Source: Ophiura sarsii
Lineage: Eukaryota > Echinodermata > Ophiuroidea > Amphilepidida > Ophiuridae
DNA: 64,000 bases
Direction of reading: 5' to 3'
Assembly: GCA_035610835.1 (NCBI GenBank)
Contig: CM069454.1
Location: 1,240,001-1,304,000 of the forward strand
Shown: piece after piece, positions 54,901 to 64,000 of the stretch
How positions within the stretch are numbered: position 1 is the stretch's first letter
Layout: the number at the start of each line of letters is the position of its first letter
Program-made: the position numbers and the translations under genes
Notes under the pieces: generated by a model
Databases searched by the model: none
What the model saw: the letters and a program-made list of their open reading frames with translations, nothing else
What the model was told of the DNA's origin: nothing

Positions 54901-55699
54901 GCTAATTTTAACCAGGCTCAAGCATTTACCTTAGCATGGGTAATGAATAGGTTTGTTTAGCTAGGCTAGTTTTAACCAGGCTCAAGCATTTACCTTAGCA
55001 TGGGTAATGAATAGGTTTGTTTAGCTAGGCTAATTTTAACCAGGCTTAAGCATTTACCTTAGCATGGGTAATGAATAGGTTTGTTTAGCTAGGCTAATTT
55101 TAACCAGGCTCAAGCATTTACCTTAGCATGGGTAATGAATAGGTTTGTTTAGCTAGGCTAATTTTAACCATGCTCAAGCATTTACCTTAGCATGGGTAAT
55201 GCATAGGTTTGTTTAGCTAGGCTAATTTTAACCATGCTCAAGCATTTACCTTAGCATGGGTAATGAATAGGTTTGTTTAGCTAGGCTAATTTTAACCATG
55301 CTCAAGCATTTACCTTAGCATGGGTAATGAATAGGTTTGTTTAGCTAGGCTAATTTTAACCAGGCTCAAGCATTTACCTTAGCATGGGTAATGAATAGGT
55401 TTGTTTAGCTAGGCTAATTTTAACCATGCTCAAGCATTTACCTTAGCATGGGTAATGCATAGGTTTGTTTAGCTAGGCTAATTTTAACCATGCTCAAGCA
55501 TTTACCTTAGCATGGGTAATGAATAGGTTTGTTTAGCTAGGCTAATTTTAACCATGCTCAAGCATTTACCTTAGCATGGGTAATGAATAGGTTTGTTTAG
55601 CTAGGCTAATTGTAACCATGCTCAAGCATTTACCTTAGCATGGGTAATGAATAGGTTTGTTTAGCTAGGCTAATTTTAACCAGGCTCAAGCATTTACCT
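51986..55699. repeat. 64-bp satellite, about 58 copies
   Basis: The unit contains CATGGGTAATGAATAGGTTT, GTTTAGCTAGGCTAATTTTA and ACCAGGCTCAAGCATTTACC. CCTTAG at 52051 and 52115 gives the 64-bp period. Copies are over 95% identical. Variants: GGGTAAT/GGGAAAT throughout, CAGGCTC/CATGCTC enriched after about 55130, a 6-bp insertion near 52336, and a shortened unit near 52861. No spacers, so not CRISPR-like. Confidence 0.97.
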
Positions 55700-55849
55700 C
55701 AAGTTTTGTCCCATGAATTGGTAGTGTCTGCATGGACTGGACCGTCCAGTTCAAAGTTTAACTTACTATGCATACTGGTTGATTTGTCTATACAATTGTA
55801 ATTATTATATTACTAAGCCTATCAAAATAGCAATAGTTAGTGTGTTACC

Positions 55850-56390
55850 CTTTCCTCTACATTTGACCCCAAGCTCATGATTGACTTTCTTCTTAGCTTA
55901 TCAATGCACATACGATGCAACAAATCTTGTCAAAATCGGAACTTATCTTACATTTTACCCTGTGAAGTTCAATGACTCCTAGTGACCCCATATATCATAT
56001 CAAATTTAAAACGCTGAGGACCCTACAAGTACATGGATCCAAGGAATATTTTAATCAATTCTGACAATCATCGTTCATTTCCTCTTGGAGGAGTAGCATT
56101 CTGAGTGTAAGGATTGATAATTTACATATTGATTCTTAGTGACCCCAAATAGTTTTTCATTTTAAAAACCGGAGTGATATGCATAAAGTCATGAGGAATT
56201 GTGTTTGTTGCCCAATTTGATTTCATTTTAAAGTGAAAATCACGTTTTGACCCCTAATGTGACCTTTGACCCCTCAGGCTCTCTGACCTGAGTAGTGCCT
56301 CACCAAAGGGTACTTTCTGTTTAATATGGGCAATCTCATTACGGACCTATTTTCTATGGGTCTGTTTGGCAGAACGACGAAAGAAGAAAG
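55850..56390. repeat. Repeat R3 copy with 3' tail
   Basis: GCTCATGATTGACTTTCTTC, AAAATCGGAACTTATCTTAC, TCCTAGTGACCCCATAT and TGACCTTTGACCCCTCAGG (56260-56278), ending in ACGACGAAAGAAGAAAGAAG (56373-56392). Confidence 0.75.
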
Positions 56391-56454
56391 AAGATCTAGA
56401 TTTAGCTCTGGTCAAAGATCAATACACCTTGACTTCTTTTTGTGCGGTGGTCCT

Positions 56455-57425
56455 CTTGTCTTACCGTAAAATGAGAATACTTTGTCCCTTTATGGGTAAC
56501 TTTGACCCATCAAAAAAAGAGTTTATTTTTCAAATTTTGAAAAGTTTTGAGGTGACATTTTTTAATCTGTTGTAATTAAAACAACGCGATATGTGTTTTT
56601 GGAACTGGACCTAAACACACTAAGCTGCATGATTTGTTCAATATTTTATGTATTTTTAGGACAAAAACATTTTTCAACAAATTGAAACTGCCTCACCTAC
56701 ATGTTGGGTATATTCAACAACATTTATCTTGTGGTTGGATAGACATTTTACCTATGACGAAACAATACCCAATTAATTTTGATATGCATTCTTCATTTCG
56801 ACACAGACCAGCATTTACTGAAAAAGAAGCGAAAAGTGGGGTAACTTTGGCCCATGTTAAAGTATATGAGAACAGTTTAAAACAATCACTTTTCAACATT
56901 TTGAGCTAAATTTATTTGTTATTTCTTGTATAAAGTCAAAACAAGCAACCTCGCCACAAATCAAATTATTTACCATTTCTATTTGGAATGCTTTTCTCTA
57001 GTTTTACAATTGTTGTTGTTGTTGGTATTTTTGGTTATTATTACATTCTAATCTGTAAAGTATTTATAGAAATATTTTTGTTGTTTATTAAAAACATTTT
57101 CTTAACAAACCTCAATTATAAAAAAAGGTTTGAAATATCTTATCATCCAAGTAGGTATGAACGCGTATTTTTCGCAAGTGGGCCAAAGTTACACACATGT
57201 GGGGTCACCTTGGCCCACTGAAAGATTGGGGGAAATACTGAAATACTGAAATACTGAAATACTGGAATTCTCAAAACTAAAAAGATCATGTGAGTGGCAA
57301 GTTATATACTATCAACTAGTCTAGTTTACAAACATAAAGTATCTTTCATGCAATGAATCAAAATAAAAACTTTAAAAAATGGGTCAAAGTATCCCCATTC
57401 TACCCCCCATTCTACGGTACCATAA
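56455..57425. mobile_element. Inverted-repeat element (TACCGTAGAATGGGG...TTTGACCC ends)
   Basis: The left end TTACCGTAAAATGAGAATAC then TTTGTCCC...GGGTAACTTTGACCCAT is inverted at 57370-57420 (ATGGGTCAAAGTATCCCCATT ... ATTCTACGGTACC). Internal GTGGGGTAACTTTGGCCCA motifs lie at 56836 and, inverted, near 57178-57220. No transposase. A 91-codon frame at 56634-56909 has no domain. A GAAATACT microsatellite lies at 57233-57263. Confidence 0.6.
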
Positions 57426-57741
57426 GACATGAGATGCATCCGAACAAAATCGGAGCAAGTCCTCCATTTTACTCCTGCATAGGTCAACAACCAATATTAA
57501 CCCTTACTGATCTTTTACCCCGAGGTCATGATTGACTTTTTTTGTCTTACCAAAAGACATGAGATGCAACAAGTCCGATAAAAATCAGAGCATGCCTTAA
57601 AATTTGACCACTGTTTAGGTCATAGGCGCTTATAGTGACCCTTTCCTTACCTTTGGCCCGAAGGACATGATTTACTTTTTTCGTTTCTAATATTAAAGGA
57701 CATAGTAGGCTACGCGATCAAAATCAGAGCATGCCTTAAAT

Positions 57742-57989
57742 CGAGGGCTTAGAGGTAGAACTGACTATGTCCATTTTGACTTTTTGGACATACACCTGCT
57801 GGACATGGCCTGTTTTGCAACAAAACTAAAAACACCTTCACGGACATAATCAAAAAAAAAGGGGGGGGGGGGTGGGTACATAGACATAGACACTTTTTTC
57901 CACAGAAAGAAAGTTCATATCCATGTTACTTGTACAATTATATGGACAAAGTCAAAATGGACATAGTCAGTTCTACCTCTAAGCCCTCG
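57742..57989. mobile_element. MITE, 248 bp, 42-bp inverted repeats, AAAT duplication
   Basis: The ends CGAGGGCTTAGAGGTAGAAC and GTTCTACCTCTAAGCCCTCG are perfectly inverted and extend inward through TGACTATGTCCATTTTGACTTT. AAAT occurs directly outside both ends (57738-57741, 57990-57993). A G run (57860-57870) lies inside. Inserted into an R3 unit. Confidence 0.88.
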
Positions 57990-58416
57990 AAATAGTCCCC
58001 TGCACAGGTCAATGACCCCCTAGTATATGTGCATTGACCCAAGGAATCTTGTTTCCAAGTGTGACGGTCAACGGTTATTTCCTCTGAGATAAAATAGTGA
58101 AATAGTGATCCCTAGTGACCCCAAATATTATTACATTTTAAAAACCTGAGTATTATTTATGGGTACGGTTATTATGAATATGATGACAGATCTGGCGGTC
58201 CAGGGTCGTTTTGATAAGAAGCAAGGTCGTTTTAAAGTGAAAGTCACGTTTTGACCCTAGTGACACCTTCCTGACAATAGGTCATTCATAGTTACTTTTT
58301 TCTTGCAACAAATCCGATCCAAATCCGACCATGTCTTAAATGTTACTCTTGTATAGTTCATTGACCCCTTAGTAACCCCATTTGACATGTCACTTTTAAT
58401 CGCTGAAGATCTTATA

Positions 58417-59327
58417 CACCTATCAGTTGTAAGACGCACCCTATGACCCCCGGGAGTGGTGCGTCACTTTACCGAGGTGCGTCGACTTCTCATGTACCAT
58501 GACGCACCCTGTGTCAAAAAAACGACGGACCATTGCCTTCCAAATACGCACCCTCCGTCAATTTTTGGACGTACCATTGACGGATTCTGACGGACCATGA
58601 CGACGCACCCCGTCGTCAGATATCGTTGACTATAACTGGATAAAACACGATCTACTGGAAATGAAACTACTTTTAATTCACGGGGGATCTGCCCTTATTC
58701 GATGTTGTCAACCCTGGCCCTCTAATAATTATATAGACCCCGGACCGGGACCGGGTAGGCCTATGTTTTTTATTTGAATCTCCTGCCGCACATCCCCGAC
58801 CAAATTCAATTCCGGGGGCCTGTCCTACTACCTCTGTGTTCTTAGATTGTTCTGCGCTTGTGCGGAAGAGCGCAATGCTGATCCCCTATCTTATACCATG
58901 AAGATGCTTGTATACGTGACACTTCTCTTAAAATGAAAGGTTCTCGGTCTACTGCGGTTCCTTGTTTTTTTCGTTGCCAAACTCTTGTATTGATGATCGA
59001 GTGATTTCAGGCATTTTAGAACATGCGGTATAAAATATCGGAGTGATGTTTGCGGTATTAAAGTGGAGCCTGGTTGGCGGTATTAAGGAGTTATGTGGTA
59101 TAGTAGCCCTATAGCGTATATTTAAAGGTCGTATTTTGTTGTTCGTAAACAGATGTACACTGTGACGCACCCATGTAAAGTGACGGACCTTGACGCACCC
59201 TCCGTCATTTTTTTGACGGACCAAAGGCTGCCACGGACGTACCCTCCGTCAATTTTTTTTGGTAAACGACGCACCCACGACGCACCTCTCCCGGGGGTCA
59301 TAGGGTGCGTCTTACAACTGATAGGTG
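58417..59327. mobile_element. TA-flanked inverted-repeat element, 911 bp, about 50-bp ends
   Basis: CACCTATCAGTTGTAAGACG plus CACCCTATGACCCCCGGGAG at the left is inverted at 59280-59327. TA flanks both ends. The interior repeats GACGCACC and CCGTCAATTTTTGAC motifs. The R3 flanks (TTTAATCGCTGAAGAT / ATGTGTGCATGG) join as in the uninterrupted copy near 59694-59720. No transposase recognised. Confidence 0.82.
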
Positions 59328-59750
59328 TATTATGTGTGCATGGGTCTGGCAAATGTTTCGAACAATTCTGATAATCATCAGTCATGTCCTCTCGGACAAG
59401 TAGTATTTATAGTGAAAGGAGATGAAATTGACAATGTGACCCCTAGTGAACCTTTGACTCGGATTTATGTCACTTTTAATTGCTATAGAAGTGGTTGGTC
59501 CCAAAGAATATTTAAAGTGAATGAAAATGCTAATTTTGAGCCCTGGTGACTCCTGGTTATGCTGATTGACATTTTTACTTGTTCCATCAAATTAAACAAG
59601 ACAAAACAAGTCTGAATCAGAGCACGTATTAAGTTTTACCCCTGTATAGGTCAATGACCTTAGTCACCCCATAATTTATGACATGTCACTTTTAATCGCT
59701 GAAGACGCTATATGTGCAATGTAAGGAATGACATTTAATGGGAGAATTCG

Positions 59751-60799
59751 CAATCGTAGAGCTTAGAATCACGGGAGTGGATCGAGAAAATACTTAATTT
59801 TAACGCTAAATACGTTCGTGAAGAATTGTCCAACAGCAGAAAAAAGGAGCCTTTCACTTTTCAAGCCCCCCCCCACCCCCCCTTAAAAAGAGATTACTTT
59901 TGTTAACATAACTTCATACACAATTAGAACTTTTGAAAAATTGAAACGATTATGAAAAGAGAAACGCTTGGCTACCAATAGAACGTTTTCCATTTTCGAT
60001 ATCATGTTTACTTTTCCCAAACATAGCAAAAGAACTAAAATATGTTATTCAAAAAATAAAGGGTATAGAAAAGCAAGAGGACTGAATAGGAGTCATATCA
60101 ATATTGTGCGACTTGTAGCAGAATATAAATCTACTATATCAAAGGTAATGAAGGGGTGGGTGGTTTTCTTTGTCTTCTTCCATAACTGAAGTTGAGTTTA
60201 TCCATTGGTTGACGTTGAGTCAAATATTCGGATGTCTTCGTCTTCCTTTTACATGATGATAATGCATTCACCAAACATATAGGTATGGTCAAAGTACGTA
60301 CAAAGTGCTTTCCGCCTAAATGTGCTTCAGTATACTTTGTGTATATTGTCCTTTACATTATGTTTTACGAGAATTGCGCGGTTCTTGGGTTGTGTGTAGG
60401 GAGGGGTGAGTAGGGTGGGGGGGGGGGGGCGAGCCTACCACAACATGGGCTTATAAACACATCGATAGGGCCTATGAATGCATCGATGGGTCGGCATCGG
60501 AGGTTCGTTCCTTTATATGAATGTCTATGTGTAACTGAAATCAACATACCAACATTGAATTATTTGTACAAGTTTGAAAGTCTTCCAGAAATCCAAATTG
60601 AAGACAAGACGTAAACGTTAAAAAGTGATTTAAAATGTTTGGTTTTAAGATCAAATGAAATCTACTTTCAAACACCACGAAGGGTTTTGGTAAGCAGATT
60701 ATTGACGATGGTGATTATTACTTCGTTGTTAATAATTATAATGCCCCAATCAAGATATCTGATAAACAACATTTAAACCATTACATATTGTCATTACAG
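59751..60799. other. Putative intron upstream of the CUB exon
   Basis: No exon recognised. G and C runs at 59866-59880 and 60418-60429. The intron ends at a CATTACAG acceptor (60799). Confidence 0.5.
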
Positions 60800-61162
60800 T
60801 TCTTAAATCATCTTTAGCCACAAATTGTGATGTGACAATGGATCAGGAAGGAAATATAACGTCACCAAATTATCCCGACAACTACGACAACGACATAGAA
60901 TGCCACACTAATATAACAGCAGGTGTAGGGCAGGTAGTGCAGCTTACCTTCCTCGACTTCAATGTAAATGGTAACATTTGTGATGTTGATAGACTGGAAA
61001 TCTACAACGGTGCTAGTAATGCTAGTCCTCTTATACGCACGTTATGCGGCCAGGAACTGCCAGGATTGGTAAAGTCCACGGGAGAAAGTCTATACCTTGT
61101 ATTCAAAACTAATTATGCATATGTTTACAAGGGATTCAAGGCAAACATCACGTTTATACGAG
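60800..61162 (+). CDS. CUB-domain exon
   Basis: A 363-bp phase-1 to phase-1 exon, bounded by CATTACAG (60799) and a strong donor CGAG/GTACGT (61163). It encodes one whole CUB domain: NCDVTMDQEGNITSPNYPDN, IECHTNITA, VVQLTFLDFNV, ICDVDRLEIYNGAS, LIRTLCGQ, ESLYLVFKTNYAYVYKGFKA. All four CUB cysteines are present. The usual YDG is YNG, and the late TD position is TN, so the calcium site of cbCUB domains is probably absent. Three Asn-X-Ser/Thr sites fit an extracellular protein. CUB domains mediate protein or carbohydrate binding in secreted and surface proteins. The symmetric phase is typical of shuffled extracellular modules. A second in-phase acceptor (CTTTAG, 60817) would shorten the exon by six codons. 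It may be exon 2 of the gene starting at 37543. Confidence 0.88.
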
Positions 61163-61219
61163 GTACGTCTGTGTTAATATACACTCGTCAAAAGAAGTTT
61201 CTTGCCACTTAAATTAAAT

Positions 61220-61276
61220 TAATATTTAATAGAATATATATATAATTATATATATACTTATATATATATAATTATT
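61220..61276. repeat. (TA)n-rich tract
   Basis: TATATACTTATATATATATAATT recurs at 61586-61610 on the other side of the palindrome. Confidence 0.7.
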
Positions 61277-61343
61277 ATTGACAACCATTTCTGGTTAGAC
61301 TACGACATTTGAATAGAGTGCTCAATACCGTGAGCCTTAGTAA

Positions 61344-61587
61344 ACAAAAATTTAAGATTTGATTTTACATTGCTTTACAATACTGTTTCGTGGGGGCCTG
61401 AGAACAGACCCTCACTCCTCAGAAGCTAGATGTTTAATGGTAGTGTCACACAATGGTACATATTATAATACATACCATTGTGTGACACTACCATTAAACA
61501 TCTAGCTTCTGAGGAGTGAGGGTCTGTTCTCAGGCCCCCACGAAACAGTATTGTAAAGCAATGTAAAATCAAATCTTAAATTTTTGT
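61344..61587. repeat. Perfect 244-bp palindrome (115-bp arms)
   Basis: 61344-61458 and 61473-61587 are exact reverse complements as read, separated by 14 nt. The arm contains GTTTCGTGGGGGCCTGAGAA and CTAGATGTTTAATGGTAGTG. It lies about 180 bp inside the intron after the CUB exon. A transcript through it would form a very long hairpin. Confidence 0.93.
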
Positions 61588-61612
61588 ATACTTATATATA
61601 TATAATTGTATA

Positions 61613-63730
61613 TCAAAATAAGCAGAAAGTAATACTCTAACAGCTTAACATGGAATTTAGACATGATCACTCAGGCATGGCAGATCCCATTCACTTGACA
61701 ATGGCAAGAAGATTGCAAAAAATGGGATAATCCCTCCATTCAAATGACTGTAAATGCTCATTTCTTGCAATTTCCTTTTACGCACCTTACCATTGCTTAA
61801 TGAATGTGCTCAGCCATGCATGAATGCGTACATCTTAATTTCATACAGACATGATAGAGAATTATTGTCTGCTTATTTTGACATGCAATTGTTTAATTTA
61901 TATTAAATATTTATGTGAAATATTTGAACTTCAATGAGTGGCAAGGAACTTCTTTTGACGAGTGTAGTTTTTCTGCTATTTCCATGATTTCAACATACTC
62001 ACATGTTTTGGAATTAACCCTCGTCCTACTGAGACGTTTTTGTAACACGGTTCCCCCTTATAAAATCCAAATAGAGATGCAGAGTATTGGTGCTGAGGTA
62101 TTCACATTTCATACATACCATAACAAGTACAAACATCCCACTCATGACGTCACGATTATGTTACTAAACATGACCGCCCTAAACTAAAAATGCCGTTGTA
62201 TTTGTATGTACTTGTGTACAGTGAAATATAATTTTTAGATTTAGATTCAGGACTATTATACTATATCTGCTTAGCCAATACATCTTCATCAGGCTTATAT
62301 ACACTGATCATCCTATGAGTCTGATACCCCACTAATAGCCTACTATCATGGGCGAACACTGCATTTTGGTGTACTATATTTTCGTAAGCGTATACCTATT
62401 CATTTGAGATGATATGTTAATAAATAAGAAATTAATGGTTGTGTGAATGAGTTATTCACTTTGGAACTCATTAAATATGACAGTAAATGGCCATATACCA
62501 AGCCGCCCTTGTTGTTAATTGAAATGTTTGAATACCTGTCAGTACTCTTTAATTTGAGATGTGGACACTGTCACATGAGCATATAAAATAGTAATTATTG
62601 ACCTGGTATTAACGTGAGGAAAAGAGTTGTTATCTTAAAGTATTGCGTGGACAGATTGATTGACTTTGAAACTCATACATCAGTACAGCACCCTAACCTT
62701 ATCGGGGACCTTATACTGACTTAGAGGGAACAGTAACTTTGTAAATCGATTTGGGTATGAGTATGACGATTCCAAAAAGTGCTGTACAATAATTACAATA
62801 ATTATACCTCCTAACATGTAGCAATAGCATACTGAAAATAAGAGTTTAGGATGTACGTTCTGACTAGCGTGTCGTACATAAAAATATTAAAGTAGTACCA
62901 CATCTGTTGACGGTAACTGCAACTCTCTGAATGAATTTGAAATACTATAATATGCCTATTAGGTCATAGGGCAATGTGTGATACTCTCAATTATAATACC
63001 ACTTCGAATTTTTCACTAAATGCTCGTCATGACTGCTAGCTGCTTCTCAATCTGTTGTTTATGCTCAGTGTGTGTGTACTTTTCATGACCCTATGCTAAC
63101 CTTTATAAGTGTATCATTAACCCTGAAATACTGAGTAATACTAGTGTATGTCAGTCGTCACTCACTTCAACTCCAATGCTGATCCTGATGCCCTCTCTGA
63201 TCTAATACTTTAATGTAACTGGTTACTATTTCAAAATGCATGTTCATACATTCAGTAAGACAATGTTGATAATGTTGTTGTTATTGTTACTGCTGATTCT
63301 TGTATATACCGTAGTAGTTTTAGTTGTTGTTTGATATATTCTGTTTGGTTTTTACATGTACCTTTTTGTTTGCTATTAAAGAACAACCACTTTCAACTGT
63401 TTGTGATTGGAATAGTAGTGTAAGTTTCTGTTCTATATATGATGCGATAACAATCACAATTCAACACAAGTAAATAACTTTTAACTGTGCTGTTTGTTAT
63501 AAAACACTTTCAACTGTGTATATATTGTTCTTGGAATCACTAGCAAAAACTGCAGGAACCCTCACTAGTGGTTGCCATTTCTCTCCTATATATTGTCTTC
63601 TGATCCCCGCTTTTATGACCATTATAAATAACAACAAAATGCTTGGTAAATCCAACTCCTATCTTTTTAATAGCTTGTACTTGAAGTTCAAATGTATCAT
63701 TCTGAATATCACTGGCATTGGAACATAAAC
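61613..63730. other. Intron or intergenic DNA, nothing recognised
   Basis: AT-rich. Open frames at 61915-62187 and 63516-63728 have no domain, splice or codon evidence. No further CUB or other exon recognised. Confidence 0.5.
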
Positions 63731-63754
63731 ACCACACACACACACACACACACC
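63731..63754. repeat. (CA)n microsatellite
   Basis: About eleven ACACAC dinucleotide units. Confidence 0.9.
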
Positions 63755-63899
63755 CCATTTGTATTTTGACCATTCAAAAGCCAAGTTCAATGCCTAGACC
63801 ACTTTACCTACCAACATGTAGACATAACATTAGCTGATCTGTCACCGCTACAATTATAGAGACCCAACCTGTCACATTAAAGATGTGTGAAGAAATGCA

Positions 63900-64000
63900 A
63901 CCTTCCAGCTGTCACACATATCAAGCGGTAGCTGTCACATGCATGCTATATAGAACAGTAGTGCTATCATATCCAACAGCCGTATAGAACGGTAGTGCTG
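63900..64000 (+). repeat. Start of a short tandem repeat at the window edge
   Basis: TATAGAACAGTAGTGCTATC (63950-63969) and GTATAGAACGGTAGTGCTG (63982-64000) are about 33 bp apart, and GCTGTCACA recurs before them. The array may continue beyond the window. Confidence 0.5.

Larger units (their letters stand above)
57430..59750. repeat. Repeat R3 block interrupted by two MITEs
   Basis: R3 blocks (ATGATTGACTTTTTTTG, GATAAAAATCAGAGCATGCC, CATGTCACTTTTAATCGCTGAAGA, TGACCCCTAGTG) flank and surround the insertions at 57742-57989 and 58417-59327. Confidence 0.75.

Noticed and set aside
51986..55699. CRISPR-like array
   Set aside because: Identical 64-bp units without unique spacers in a eukaryotic context. 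It is a satellite.
56634..56909. 91-codon plus-strand frame
   Set aside because: Lies inside an inverted-repeat element and has no transposase motif.
61915..62187. 90-codon plus-strand frame after the CUB exon
   Set aside because: No CUB, EGF or other module pattern and no consensus splice borders.

Overview
This window looks like nuclear DNA from a marine invertebrate, probably a deuterostome such as an echinoderm or hemichordate. That is inferred from gene style and repeat content, not from a search. It is AT-rich, gene-poor and full of transposons, foldback elements, minisatellites and long G or C homopolymers. One 100-base run of N (33686-33785) marks an assembly gap. Nothing suggests a prokaryote: there are no operons, and the spliced exons have phase-1 GT/AG borders.

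Two genes can be supported. The first (12659-18309, + strand) is a large intronless G-protein-coupled receptor locus. It has a signal peptide, a cysteine-containing ectodomain of no recognised family, a CxxxxCxC cap, about 38 leucine-rich repeats, a relaxin-receptor-style cysteine hinge and a seven-helix domain with DRF and NPFLY motifs. Its second extracellular loop is enlarged by a glycine-rich tandem repeat. The locus is broken twice as assembled. A 5'-truncated LINE with poly(A) tail and a 7-bp target duplication sits between the cap and the first repeat, and a net -1 frameshift lies in the second repeat. Deleting the LINE and one target copy in thought restores the frame across the junction, so the insertion is recent. 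The second gene is seen as two phase-1 exons on the + strand: a signal-peptide exon (37543-37597) and a complete CUB-domain exon (60800-61162). They may belong to one gene with a 23-kb intron that contains most of the repeats.

Layout: 1-12300 is intergenic with dispersed repeats, a GGC microsatellite, a nuclear-receptor-half-site-rich repeat array (6480-7790) and a MITE. 12300-18750 is the receptor locus. 18747-20040 is a mariner-sized element. 20857-24640 is a 43-bp minisatellite field with three nested DNA transposons. 25000-28500 holds further terminal-inverted-repeat elements. 28795-31418 is a mosaic of direct and inverted repeats with a tRNA-like sequence. 31410-33685 is a decayed tyrosine-recombinase (DIRS/Ngaro-type) retrotransposon. 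33786-37300 has foldbacks and hairpin arrays. 37543-60800 is the putative long intron, containing two oppositely oriented copies of a 26-bp minisatellite, a LINE reverse transcriptase, a 58-copy 64-bp satellite and nested MITEs. 60800-61162 is the CUB exon, followed by a 244-bp perfect palindrome and plain AT-rich sequence to the end.

The most useful observations are the datable LINE disruption of the receptor, its extra-long repeat domain and glycine-rich loop, a 105-bp hairpin whose empty site is preserved 650 bp away, arrays of short hairpins, and the perfect palindrome beside the CUB exon. No database search was run. Family names rest on motifs read directly from the translated sequence.
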